DNA of 14,816 bases. It comes from G020354085 sp964629975. Lineage in GTDB: Bacteria > Pseudomonadota > Gammaproteobacteria > Acidiferrobacterales > Sulfurifustaceae. The position numbers and the translations under genes were made by a program. The DNA lies in contig CAZVUN010000074.1 in the NCBI GenBank assembly GCA_964629975.1, positions 1 through 14,816 of the forward strand, read 5' to 3'. This document shows, piece after piece, positions 1-6,338 of the stretch (position 1 is its first letter; each line of letters begins with the position of its first letter). The notes under the pieces are model-generated. The model made no database searches. It was given only the letters and a program-made list of their open reading frames with translations, and was not told the origin of the DNA.

Positions 1-48
1 GTGGAGGGCGGAAAGAGCTGCCGCCGCGGCAATCGGCGCCGCGCGCGG
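1..48. other. Left-edge non-coding segment downstream of cheR
   Basis: This is the stretch just after the cheR stop on the minus strand. It has a short inverted repeat, GGCGG at 7-11 and CCGCC at 21-25, around a 9-base loop. On the minus strand the loop reads CAGCTCTTT. It could be the end of the cheR transcript or the start of a leader for the next gene to the left. In Vibrio-like gammaproteobacteria flgB commonly follows cheR, but that gene is outside this window. No T-tract follows the stem, so it is not a canonical intrinsic terminator. Confidence 0.25.
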
Positions 49-897
49 CTAGGCGATGCCGCGCGCCGCCGCCGCCTTCGCCTTGAGGCGATAGGCGATG
101 CCACCGTCGAGACGCAGCATGTCGAAGGCGTCGGAGTAGTTGGTGATCGACTCGGCGGCGCCGAGGAACAGGTAGCCGTCCGGATTGAGCGCGGCGGCCA
201 TGCGCGTGATGATGTCGCGCTTGAGGTCGGGCGCGAAATAGATGAGCACGTTGCGGCAGAAGATCACGTCGAACCGCCCGAGCGCCTCGTAGCCCTGACA
301 GAGATTGAGCTCGCGGAACGACACGAAGCGCTTGATCTCGGGTTTCACCACCCACTGGCTGCCCTGCTGCAGGAAATAGCGCTGCCGGCGCTCCTGCGCC
401 AGGCCACGCGCAATCGCCGCGCCGTCATACACACCGAGGCCGGCCTGCTTGAGCATGCTCGGGGAGATGTCCGTGGCCAGCACCTGGGCGCCGCCGGACA
501 GCATCCCGGGGTTCTTGAGCATGAACTCGTGCACGCTCATGGCAATCGAGTACGGCTCCTGACCCGACGAGCAGGCCGCCGACCAGATGCGCACCGGCTG
601 GCTGCGGTTCCTGCCGAGCGCCGGCAGGATGGTGGACTTGAGGATCTCGAAGGGAAACTGGTCGCGAAACCACTGCGTCTCGTTGGTGGTCATCGCATCG
701 ATGATGCGCTCGGTCAGGGTCGAGCGCCGGTCGCGCCGCAGGCGCTCGGTGAGCTCGCGGATGCTGCCGATCTTGAACTCCGCCAGCAGCGGACTCAACC
801 GGCTCGAGATCAGGTACTGCTTGTTGTCGCCGAGCGTGATGCCGCACGCGTCCGCGAGAAACGCGCGAAAGTCTTCGTATTCTTCCCGGGTCATCAC
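49..897 (-). CDS. cheR: Chemotaxis protein methyltransferase CheR
   Basis: CheR transfers methyl groups from S-adenosylmethionine to glutamates of chemoreceptors and so sets adaptation. The 282-residue length is normal. The N-terminal helical domain (about 5-75) ends with TTNETQWFRD. The SAM-binding domain shows IWSAACSSGQEPYSIAM (104-120) and DVIFCRNVLIYF (210-221), both matching the family closely. The start is ambiguous between GTG at 897 and ATG at 894 (protein begins MMTREEYEDF or MTREEYEDF); the Shine-Dalgarno is weak, so the two cannot be separated. It lies 61 bases after the Aer-like receptor gene and is probably co-transcribed with it. The two membrane receptors upstream lack a C-terminal NWETF-like pentapeptide, so this CheR probably acts without that tether (inference). 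Identification is secure. Confidence 0.96.
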   Translation of the reverse strand: MMTREEYEDFRAFLADACGITLGDNKQYLISSRLSPLLAEFKIGSIRELTERLRRDRRSTLTERIIDAMTTNETQWFRDQFPFEILKSTILPALGRNRSQPVRIWSAACSSGQEPYSIAMSVHEFMLKNPGMLSGGAQVLATDISPSMLKQAGLGVYDGAAIARGLAQERRQRYFLQQGSQWVVKPEIKRFVSFRELNLCQGYEALGRFDVIFCRNVLIYFAPDLKRDIITRMAAALNPDGYLFLGAAESITNYSDAFDMLRLDGGIAYRLKAKAAAARGIA

Positions 898-958
898 GTG
901 GGTATCGTTCCGTGCACGCCGCGCCTGCCTGTCGTCGTTGCGCCTGCGCGCACGCGCG

Positions 959-2554
959 TTATGGCCGCCGGCCGGTCGGCGCCGCCTCGAACTGCTCGAT
1001 CAACGTCTGAAGCTGCAGCGCGCGCTCCGCCAGTTCCTCGCTGGTGCGGGCCGTGTCGCAAAACGCCTCGGCCGTGGTGCGCGTGGCAGCACTGATGGCC
1101 GCGATGTTGCGGCCGATCTCTTCCGTGACCGCGTTCTGTTCCTCGGCAGCACTGGCGATCTGTGCGTTCATGTCGCTGATCGTGTCGACCGCGTGGGTGA
1201 CGGCACCGAGCGCCTCCTCGACCTTGGAGACTTCGGCAACGCTCACCGCGGTGCGCGCGCGCCCCTGCTCCATCACCTGCACCGCCTGGCTCGCGCCGGC
1301 CTGCAGGCGCTCGATCATCTGCTGGATCTCCTGCGTCGACTGCTGGGTGCGCGAGGCGAGATTGCGCACCTCGTCGGCGACGACGGCGAAACCGCGACCC
1401 GACTCCCCGGCGCGCGCCGCCTCGATGGCGGCATTGAGCGCGAGCAGATTGGTCTGCTCGGCGATTCCCTTGATCACATCGAGCACCCGGCCGATGGTGG
1501 CGGACTCGGCGCCGACGACGCGGATCACGTCGGCGGCCTCGGTCACGGCCTGCGCCAGCTCATCAATGACCGCGCGTGCGCGCGTCACGACCTCGCGCCC
1601 GGTGCGCGCCTCGCTGTGCGCCTGCCGCGCGGCGCCGGCGGCCTCGGTGGTGTTACGCGCGACCTCCTGCGCGGTCGCGGCCATTTCGGTCACGGCCGCC
1701 GCCACTTGCTCGGTTTCCTGCTGCTGGCGCGCCACGCCCTGGCGAACCTGCTCGATCGCCGTGGCGCTCGACTGGGCGGCGTGGGCGAGGCGACCGGCCG
1801 CGTGGTTGATGCGTCCCATGACGGTGCGCAGGCGCGCCTCCTGAAACCGCGCAGCCAAGGCGATCCCGCCGAGTTCGTCGCGACGCCCGGTGTAGATCTC
1901 CTGCGCCAGGGGGCTGGCGAACACGCCACGGGCCATCGCCGCGAGCGGCTTCACGGAGCGGGCCAGCGCCACGCCGAGGATCACGGCAAGCACGAACGAG
2001 ACCGCAAACCCCAGCGCGACGTACGCGCTGCCGGTCGCGGGCGCGAGGCCGTAGGCGGCGAGCGGCGGCAGCAGGATCGTTGCCATTGCCGCCACGTAGC
2101 GGCGCGTCACGCCATTGCCGAGACGCTGCCACCAGGGGAGCTGCCCGGCGCTGCGCACCCGGCGGTAGAGCTGTTCGGCCCGCCGCACCGCCCCGGCGTC
2201 GGCACGCACGCGCACCGACTGGTAGCCCTGCAGCGCGCCGTTGCGGAAGATTGGGGCGACAAACGCGTCGACCCAATAGAAGTCACCGTTCTTGCAGCGG
2301 TTCTTGAGCAGGCCCATCCACGGCCGCCCGCTCTGGAGGGTGCGCCACATCTCCTCGAACACCTGCGGCGGCATGTCGGGATGGCGGATGATGTTATGGC
2401 TCTTGCCGATCAGCTCATCCTCGCGATAACCGCTGATCTCCACGAACTCGCGATTGACGGCGGTGATCAACCCCTTGGTGTCGGTCGTCGAGAGAATGCG
2501 AACGTGCTCACCGAAATGCCGTTCGCTGCTGGTAACGGGAAGGTTGATCTTCAT
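959..2554 (-). CDS. aer: Aer-like PAS-domain methyl-accepting chemotaxis protein (redox/aerotaxis receptor)
   Basis: The 531-residue protein has the Aer layout: N-terminal cytoplasmic PAS domain (about 12-120), short linker, a membrane hairpin (about 160-204, two hydrophobic runs), a HAMP-like linker, and an MA signalling domain with the conserved tip around EQTNLLALNAAIEAARAGE (375-393). In the PAS domain R57, H58, D60 and W79 have the same residue numbers as residues implicated in FAD binding in E. coli Aer, and HNIIRHPDMP and KNGDFYW are Aer-type motifs. It should sense cellular redox or electron-transport state through FAD. The start at 2554 is chosen because a purine-rich AGGGGG lies just upstream and the PAS domain follows directly; the in-frame extension to 2767 is low-complexity and has no domain. 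There is no C-terminal CheR-binding pentapeptide. It lies between another receptor gene and cheR. Confidence 0.92.
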   Translation of the reverse strand: MKINLPVTSSERHFGEHVRILSTTDTKGLITAVNREFVEISGYREDELIGKSHNIIRHPDMPPQVFEEMWRTLQSGRPWMGLLKNRCKNGDFYWVDAFVAPIFRNGALQGYQSVRVRADAGAVRRAEQLYRRVRSAGQLPWWQRLGNGVTRRYVAAMATILLPPLAAYGLAPATGSAYVALGFAVSFVLAVILGVALARSVKPLAAMARGVFASPLAQEIYTGRRDELGGIALAARFQEARLRTVMGRINHAAGRLAHAAQSSATAIEQVRQGVARQQQETEQVAAAVTEMAATAQEVARNTTEAAGAARQAHSEARTGREVVTRARAVIDELAQAVTEAADVIRVVGAESATIGRVLDVIKGIAEQTNLLALNAAIEAARAGESGRGFAVVADEVRNLASRTQQSTQEIQQMIERLQAGASQAVQVMEQGRARTAVSVAEVSKVEEALGAVTHAVDTISDMNAQIASAAEEQNAVTEEIGRNIAAISAATRTTAEAFCDTARTSEELAERALQLQTLIEQFEAAPTGRRP

Positions 2555-2623
2555 GCCGGCTTGACCCCCTGCTGACCGCGCCGCGCGACGCCGCGGCGCC
2601 ACGCGTACCGGCCGTGCTGCTTG

Positions 2624-2656
2624 TGCCCGCCCGTGCCGGTGCGGGCAAACGCCCGC
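2624..2656. terminator. GC-rich stem-loops between two receptor genes (possible terminator)
   Basis: The 127-base gap between the two receptor genes has overlapping perfect stems. TGCCCGC (2624-2630) pairs with GCGGGCA (2641-2647). As an alternative, GCGGGC (2641-2646) pairs with GCCCGC (2651-2656) around a 4-base loop. The two share one arm, so they exclude each other, as in attenuators. Neither strand has a T-tract after the stem, so factor-independent termination is uncertain. They may instead reduce read-through or stabilise the 3' end of the upstream receptor message. Confidence 0.4.
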
Positions 2657-2681
2657 CCCGCCCCGGACGCTGTGACTGCGA

Positions 2682-4547
2682 CTACACGCGGAACTGGCTG
2701 ATGTGCCGCTGCAGCTCGCTCGCCAGGCGCGCCAGCTCGTCGCTGGCGCTGGCGGTCTGCTGTGCACCGGAGGCGGTCTGGTTCGCCACCTCGGTGATGT
2801 TGACGATGTTGCGATTGATCTCCTCGGCGACGCTGCCCTGCTCCTCGGCGGCGCTCGCGATCTGCGTGTTCATGTCGACGATGTCGGCGACCGCCTTGGT
2901 AATCGACTGCAACGCGCCGCCGGCCTGGCCGGCCTGCTTGACGCTCGCCTGCGCCTGCGCCTGGCCCTCGGTCATGACGCGGGCCGCCTCGCGCGCCCCG
3001 GTCTGGAGCTGCTCGATCATCTGGCGGATCTCCTGCGTCGACTGCTGCGTGCGCGAGGCGAGCGTGCGCACCTCGTCGGCCACCACGGCGAAGCCGCGCC
3101 CCTGCTCGCCGGCGCGCGCCGCCTCGATGGCCGCGTTCAGCGCCAGCAGGTTGGTCTGCTCGGAGATGTCCTTGATCACGTCGACCACGGTGCCGATGCG
3201 CTGCGACTCGCTCTCGAGCTTCTGGATCACGCCCGAGACCTTTTCCACTTCGCCTGCCAGGCTCTCGATCGAGCCGACCGCGTACTCGACGATCTTGGCG
3301 CCATTGTTGGCTTCGCCGTTGGCCTTCTGCGCCGCCTGCGCCGCGGCCGCGGCATTGCGTGCCACTTCCTGCACGGTCGCGGTCATCTCGGTCATGGCCG
3401 TGGCGATCTGCTCGGTCTCCGACTGCTGCTTGCGCGCGCCCTGGCTGCTCTGGTCGGTGATGATCGAGAGCTCCTCGGCCGCCGACGACAGGCTGGATGC
3501 CGAATGTGCCACCCGGCTGATCAGCTGGTGCAGCTTCTCGGCCATGCCCCTGGTGGCGGCCAGGATCTGGCCGGTCTCGTCCTTGCCGGTGACCTCGATC
3601 TTGGCAGTCAGATCGCCTTCGGCGATGCGGTTGACGTGCGCCACGACCTCGTCCAGCGGTCGAAACGCCCGTTTCATGTACCAGTACACGCCGAACAGCG
3701 AGCCGAGAATGATCAGCGCGATGGTCGCGTAGGAAATCAGGCGGATACGCTGCGCGGCCTTGTGACTCTCGGTGATGTCGTTGGCGCTCACCAGGCTCGC
3801 CACCGCGTTGCCGGCCACGTCCTTGACCGGCAGGCTGGCCACGGAGTACACGCTGCCGTCCGCTTCGCCGCTGGCAATATCCGACTTGCCGCCGGTGGCG
3901 GGCTTGACGCCAAGCCTGCCCAGCAGGTCCTTGTGCGTGGCGTACTCGGTCTTGTTGTTGTCACCGACCACGAACACTTCCGACTTGTCGTTGGCCTTGA
4001 AGTCCTCGATGGCGCCCTGCAGGTTGCGCGCAAACACGCCCACGCCCGCGATCTTGCCGCGCACGTACAGCGGGAACGTCACCACCGCCACGAGCTCGCC
4101 GTCGTCATCGCGCTCGAGGCCGTGCAGCACCTTGCCGTCGATCAACGCCTGCTTGACCAGGGTCTTGCGCGTGGTGCCGCTGAACTCCTTGGGCGCGGAA
4201 AACAGCACCTTGCCCTGGGTATCGGCGATCTGCAGCTTGGTGACGGTGTGGGACGCTGACAGCAGGTTGTAGGTGGTCTTGGCCGTCTCGGCCAATGCCG
4301 CCTGCTCGCCCTTTTGCAGCGCGTCCAGCGTGTCGCGGTCGCGCGTCAGGCTCACCACGCTCTCCTTCATGTGGTCGGTCTGCGACGAAATGATCTTGGT
4401 CCACAGGACCGCCTTGCCGTTGAGCATGGCCGCGGTGAGTCGCTCGTCGCTCTCGTTCTGCGACAGCTTGCCGGCCACGAGCAGAGCGCCCGTGACCAGC
4501 AACGTCACCGAAATCGAGGCGGCCGTGATGCGCGCCTTCAGTGTCAT
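2682..4547 (-). CDS. Methyl-accepting chemotaxis protein with large periplasmic (Cache-like) sensor
   Basis: This 621-residue transmembrane chemoreceptor has a first membrane segment at about 7-27, a periplasmic ligand domain of about 240 residues, a second membrane segment at about 268-290, HAMP (about 291-345, with RPLDEVV and EGDLTAKIEV) and an MA signalling domain with its tip at about 463-497. The size and the pattern of the periplasmic part (IADTQGKVLFSAP, VVTFPLYVRGKIAGVGVFA) suggest a double-Cache domain, probably of dCache_3 type; the ligand cannot be read from sequence. AGGAAGA upstream of the ATG supports the start. It ends in SQFRV, with no CheR-tethering pentapeptide. It lies 47 bases downstream of a secreted rhodanese gene on the same strand, suggesting they are functionally linked (inference). 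No sigma-28 promoter is visible directly upstream, so it may depend on read-through. Confidence 0.94.
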   Translation of the reverse strand: MTLKARITAASISVTLLVTGALLVAGKLSQNESDERLTAAMLNGKAVLWTKIISSQTDHMKESVVSLTRDRDTLDALQKGEQAALAETAKTTYNLLSASHTVTKLQIADTQGKVLFSAPKEFSGTTRKTLVKQALIDGKVLHGLERDDDGELVAVVTFPLYVRGKIAGVGVFARNLQGAIEDFKANDKSEVFVVGDNNKTEYATHKDLLGRLGVKPATGGKSDIASGEADGSVYSVASLPVKDVAGNAVASLVSANDITESHKAAQRIRLISYATIALIILGSLFGVYWYMKRAFRPLDEVVAHVNRIAEGDLTAKIEVTGKDETGQILAATRGMAEKLHQLISRVAHSASSLSSAAEELSIITDQSSQGARKQQSETEQIATAMTEMTATVQEVARNAAAAAQAAQKANGEANNGAKIVEYAVGSIESLAGEVEKVSGVIQKLESESQRIGTVVDVIKDISEQTNLLALNAAIEAARAGEQGRGFAVVADEVRTLASRTQQSTQEIRQMIEQLQTGAREAARVMTEGQAQAQASVKQAGQAGGALQSITKAVADIVDMNTQIASAAEEQGSVAEEINRNIVNITEVANQTASGAQQTASASDELARLASELQRHISQFRV

Positions 4548-4569
4548 GGTTGTCTTCCTAACGATAGAC

Positions 4570-4589
4570 GCGGGCGGTCCCCCGCCCGC
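4570..4589. terminator. 8-bp GC stem-loop between rhodanese and receptor gene
   Basis: GCGGGCGG (4570-4577) pairs perfectly with CCGCCCGC (4582-4589) around a 4-base loop. It begins a few bases after the rhodanese stop codon on the minus strand, where a terminator or mRNA-stabilising 3' hairpin would be expected. No T-tract follows on the minus strand, so it may be a partial terminator that sets the rhodanese-to-receptor transcript ratio. Confidence 0.45.
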
Positions 4590-4594
4590 CGGGT

Positions 4595-5005
4595 TTACTC
4601 AACCGGATAGCCGGCCGCCTTCCAGTCGGGGAAGCCGAGACGGTAGTAGTAGACCTTCGAATAGCCCCAGCTCTTCGCCTTGGCGCTGCCCTCGCTCGAG
4701 CGCAGGCAGCTCGGACCATTGCAGTAGATCACGACCTCCTGGTCCTTCTTCACGTGCTTGCCAAGGGAGTCGGCGGTGAAGTTCTTGTTGAGATCGAGGT
4801 GCACGGCGCCGGGGATACGCCCCCCGTTGAAGTCCTTGTCATTGCGCACATCGATGAACGGCACGCCCTTGTCAAACAGGGCCTTGGCCTTGGCACCATC
4901 CACCGTGGTCACGCCCGGCACCGATTCCGGCGAAACCTTCTCGGCCTGCGCCGCCGGGGCGACCGTCAGGGCAAGGGCCAACACAGAGAACAGAAAACGC
5001 GACAT
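4595..5005 (-). CDS. Periplasmic single-domain rhodanese (sulfurtransferase)
   Basis: The product is 136 residues with a Sec signal peptide (MSRFLFSVLALALTVAPAAQ, likely cut after AQA at residue 21) and one rhodanese domain. DVR (52-54), the GRIPGAVHLDL segment (62-72) and the active-site loop beginning at C95 (YCNGPSCLRS, 94-103) are typical. C100 is a second cysteine in the same loop. Such proteins carry a persulfide on the loop cysteine and move sulfane sulfur or act in redox reactions; the substrate here is unknown. The start at 5005 is chosen for its strong GGAGG eight bases upstream and the clean signal peptide; the in-frame extension to 5236 has neither. Its place between cheV and a receptor with a periplasmic sensor is unusual. 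It has a 234-base upstream region with a structured leader. Confidence 0.9.
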   Translation of the reverse strand: MSRFLFSVLALALTVAPAAQAEKVSPESVPGVTTVDGAKAKALFDKGVPFIDVRNDKDFNGGRIPGAVHLDLNKNFTADSLGKHVKKDQEVVIYCNGPSCLRSSEGSAKAKSWGYSKVYYYRLGFPDWKAAGYPVE

Positions 5006-5062
5006 ACGAATAGCCTCCAAAGTACAGGTTGATAGCAGTTGCAACACACGCCCGGTCCGGGC

Positions 5063-5127
5063 CGGCGGTTCCGTTGCCTCTCGGCAACCCTCCGCTGCCT
5101 GCACGCCTGTGTCGGCCGACGCCGCCG
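5063..5127 (-). ncRNA. Predicted structured leader RNA upstream of the rhodanese gene
   Basis: The gap between cheV and the rhodanese gene (5006-5239) can fold on the minus strand. A perfect hairpin (5073-5088) has six base pairs, GTTGCC/GGCAAC, closed by a GAGA loop, which is a GNRA tetraloop. It lies inside a possible enclosing helix where CGGCGG (complement of 5122-5127) pairs with CCGCCG (complement of 5063-5068). The arrangement is a closed multibranch element ending about 58 bases before the ATG, the position of a regulatory leader. It does not match a riboswitch class that can be identified by eye. High GC content makes chance stems common, so this is only a candidate. Confidence 0.35.
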
Positions 5128-5239
5128 AGACTTTATGCCTGCGCTTGGTCCTGGCGCCGGCCAGCTGACACGCGCCTGCTTGCATCGGCTCTACAGCAAT
5201 TCGCGTGCCGCCAAGGGCCTGCGCCGGCCGCGCCACGGC

Positions 5240-6178
5240 TCACGCCGCCTTGGCGTCCTCCATGCCGATGACCTCCAGGACGAGCTTGGCGAGGTCGTCG
5301 GCACTGAATTTCGGCAGAAAGCGGTCCGCGCCCACCTTCTTCACCATCGAGTCGTTGAAGATCCCCGACAGCGAGGAGTGCATGAGCACGTACAGGTCCC
5401 GCAGGCGTGCATCGCGCTTGATCTCGCTGGTGAGGGTATAGCCGTCCATCACCGGCATCTCGATGTCGGAAATGACGAGCGACACCTGCTCGGTGATCGG
5501 TTTGCCGTCGGCCACCAGCCTCTGCAGTTGCGTGAGCGCATCGCGCCCGTCGTTGGCCGAGATGCACTTGAGACCCACCTGCTCGAGGGTCTTGGCGATC
5601 ATCTTGCGTGCCGTGCTGGAATCGTCCACCACCATGACGGGCAGGTCCTTGCGCGCCGGCGCGATCGCTACTTCCTTGATCGCGCTGCCGACCTCGGTGA
5701 ACACGCCGGTGATCTCGGCCAGAATCTTCTCTACGTCGACGATCTCGATGAGTTCGTTGTCGACCTGGGTCACGGCCGTCAGGTAGCTGCTCGCGGCCGC
5801 ACCCGCCGGCGGCGGTTTGATCGCCTCCCACTTCATGTTCATGATGCGGTCGACGCTGCCGACCAGGAAACCCTGCACCGAGCGGTTGAACTCCGCCACC
5901 ACCAGGCGCAGGTTGCCGCTGGTCTTCGGCAGGCGCTTGCCGAGGATCGTGGCCAGGTCGACCACGGGAAAGGCGCGCCCGCGCACATAGGCCAGACCGC
6001 GCACCGCCGGATGCGAGTTCGGCATCGGCCGCAGCGGCGGACATTCCAGCACTTCGCGCACCTTGAACACGTTGATCCCGTAGCGCTGCTTGCCGTCGAA
6101 GCGGAACAGCAGGAGCTCCAGACGGTTGTGCCCGGCGAGCTGCGTGCGCTGATCGACACTTTCCAGGATCCCTGCCAT
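5240..6178 (-). CDS. cheV: Chemotaxis protein CheV (CheW-receiver fusion)
   Basis: The 312-residue coupling protein has an N-terminal CheW-like domain (about 20-165, with RYGINVFKVREVLE and GLAYVRGRAFPVVDL) and a C-terminal response-regulator receiver (about 180-305). The receiver has the acidic pair D185/D186, the phospho-acceptor D238 in SDIEMPVMDGY, S268/S269 and the conserved K290. CheV couples receptors to CheA, and its phosphorylation acts in adaptation. The start at 6178 is preferred: GCGAGG lies just upstream and a sigma-28 promoter at 6208-6234 puts the transcript start near 6201, which rules out the in-frame extension to 6361. Known Vibrio- and Pseudomonas-type loci place cheV directly before cheR, but here three genes separate them. 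Confidence 0.96.
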   Translation of the reverse strand: MAGILESVDQRTQLAGHNRLELLLFRFDGKQRYGINVFKVREVLECPPLRPMPNSHPAVRGLAYVRGRAFPVVDLATILGKRLPKTSGNLRLVVAEFNRSVQGFLVGSVDRIMNMKWEAIKPPPAGAAASSYLTAVTQVDNELIEIVDVEKILAEITGVFTEVGSAIKEVAIAPARKDLPVMVVDDSSTARKMIAKTLEQVGLKCISANDGRDALTQLQRLVADGKPITEQVSLVISDIEMPVMDGYTLTSEIKRDARLRDLYVLMHSSLSGIFNDSMVKKVGADRFLPKFSADDLAKLVLEVIGMEDAKAA

Positions 6179-6207
6179 AGATGCCTCGCGATGTATTGAT
6201 GCCCGGG

Positions 6208-6234
6208 TTATCGGCTGGTCGCGCGCCGAATTGA
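6208..6234 (-). promoter_or_regulatory. Sigma-28 (FliA) promoter of cheV
   Basis: Read on the minus strand, TCAA is followed by exactly 15 bases and then GCCGATAA, the complete consensus -10 for flagellar sigma-28. The -35 differs from the TAAA form but matches the TCAA form common in other proteobacteria. The predicted start near 6201 gives a leader of about 22 bases to the cheV ATG. Chemotaxis genes are classic late (sigma-28) flagellar genes, which agrees. Confidence 0.85.
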
Positions 6235-6245
6235 GCGGCGACACC

Positions 6246-6261
6246 GGGCACAGGAATTGCA
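6246..6261 (+). promoter_or_regulatory. Sigma-54 (RpoN) promoter of the CZB receptor-flgA unit
   Basis: GGCAC (6247-6251), five bases, then TTGCA (6257-6261) fits the sigma-54 consensus, with the invariant GG and GC dinucleotides exactly ten bases apart. The expected start is near 6272, giving a leader of about 67 bases to the GTG at 6339. It sits back to back with the cheV sigma-28 promoter. An enhancer-binding protein such as FlrA/FleQ or FlrC/FleR would be needed, but its site is not identified. Confidence 0.75.
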
Positions 6262-6338
6262 GAAAGCGGGCCAACTCCCGCCTGCGACCGGCAGCGCCGC
6301 GACGGGAATACAAACAGGCAACGAGCGAGGGATAGATC

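Noticed and set aside
1..48. Possible sigma-54 promoter for a gene left of cheR (GGCGCCGATTGC)
   Set aside because: GG and GC are separated by eight bases, not ten.
587..2575. Very long plus-strand frames opposite cheR and the receptor genes (also 2614-4259, 5039-6199 and 11940-13267)
   Set aside because: Their products are Arg/His/Leu/Gly-rich antisense shadows typical of high-GC genes, while the minus strand encodes clear conserved families.
2555..2767. N-terminal extension of the Aer-like receptor
   Set aside because: The sequence is low-complexity, overlaps the preceding receptor gene and precedes a well-placed ribosome site and the PAS domain.
5041..5053. Sigma-54-like sequence on the minus strand before the rhodanese gene (GGGCGTGTGTTGC)
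   Set aside because: The GG and GC dinucleotides are nine bases apart and not the required ten, so it should not work as a sigma-54 promoter.
5040..5130. Resemblance of the rhodanese leader to the 3' half of a c-di-GMP-I riboswitch (GGCAGC...GGGTTGCCGA)
   Set aside because: The diagnostic GACGCAAAGCC-type segment and the upstream paired element are absent, and two bases are inserted in the similar part. It is kept only as a generic structured leader.
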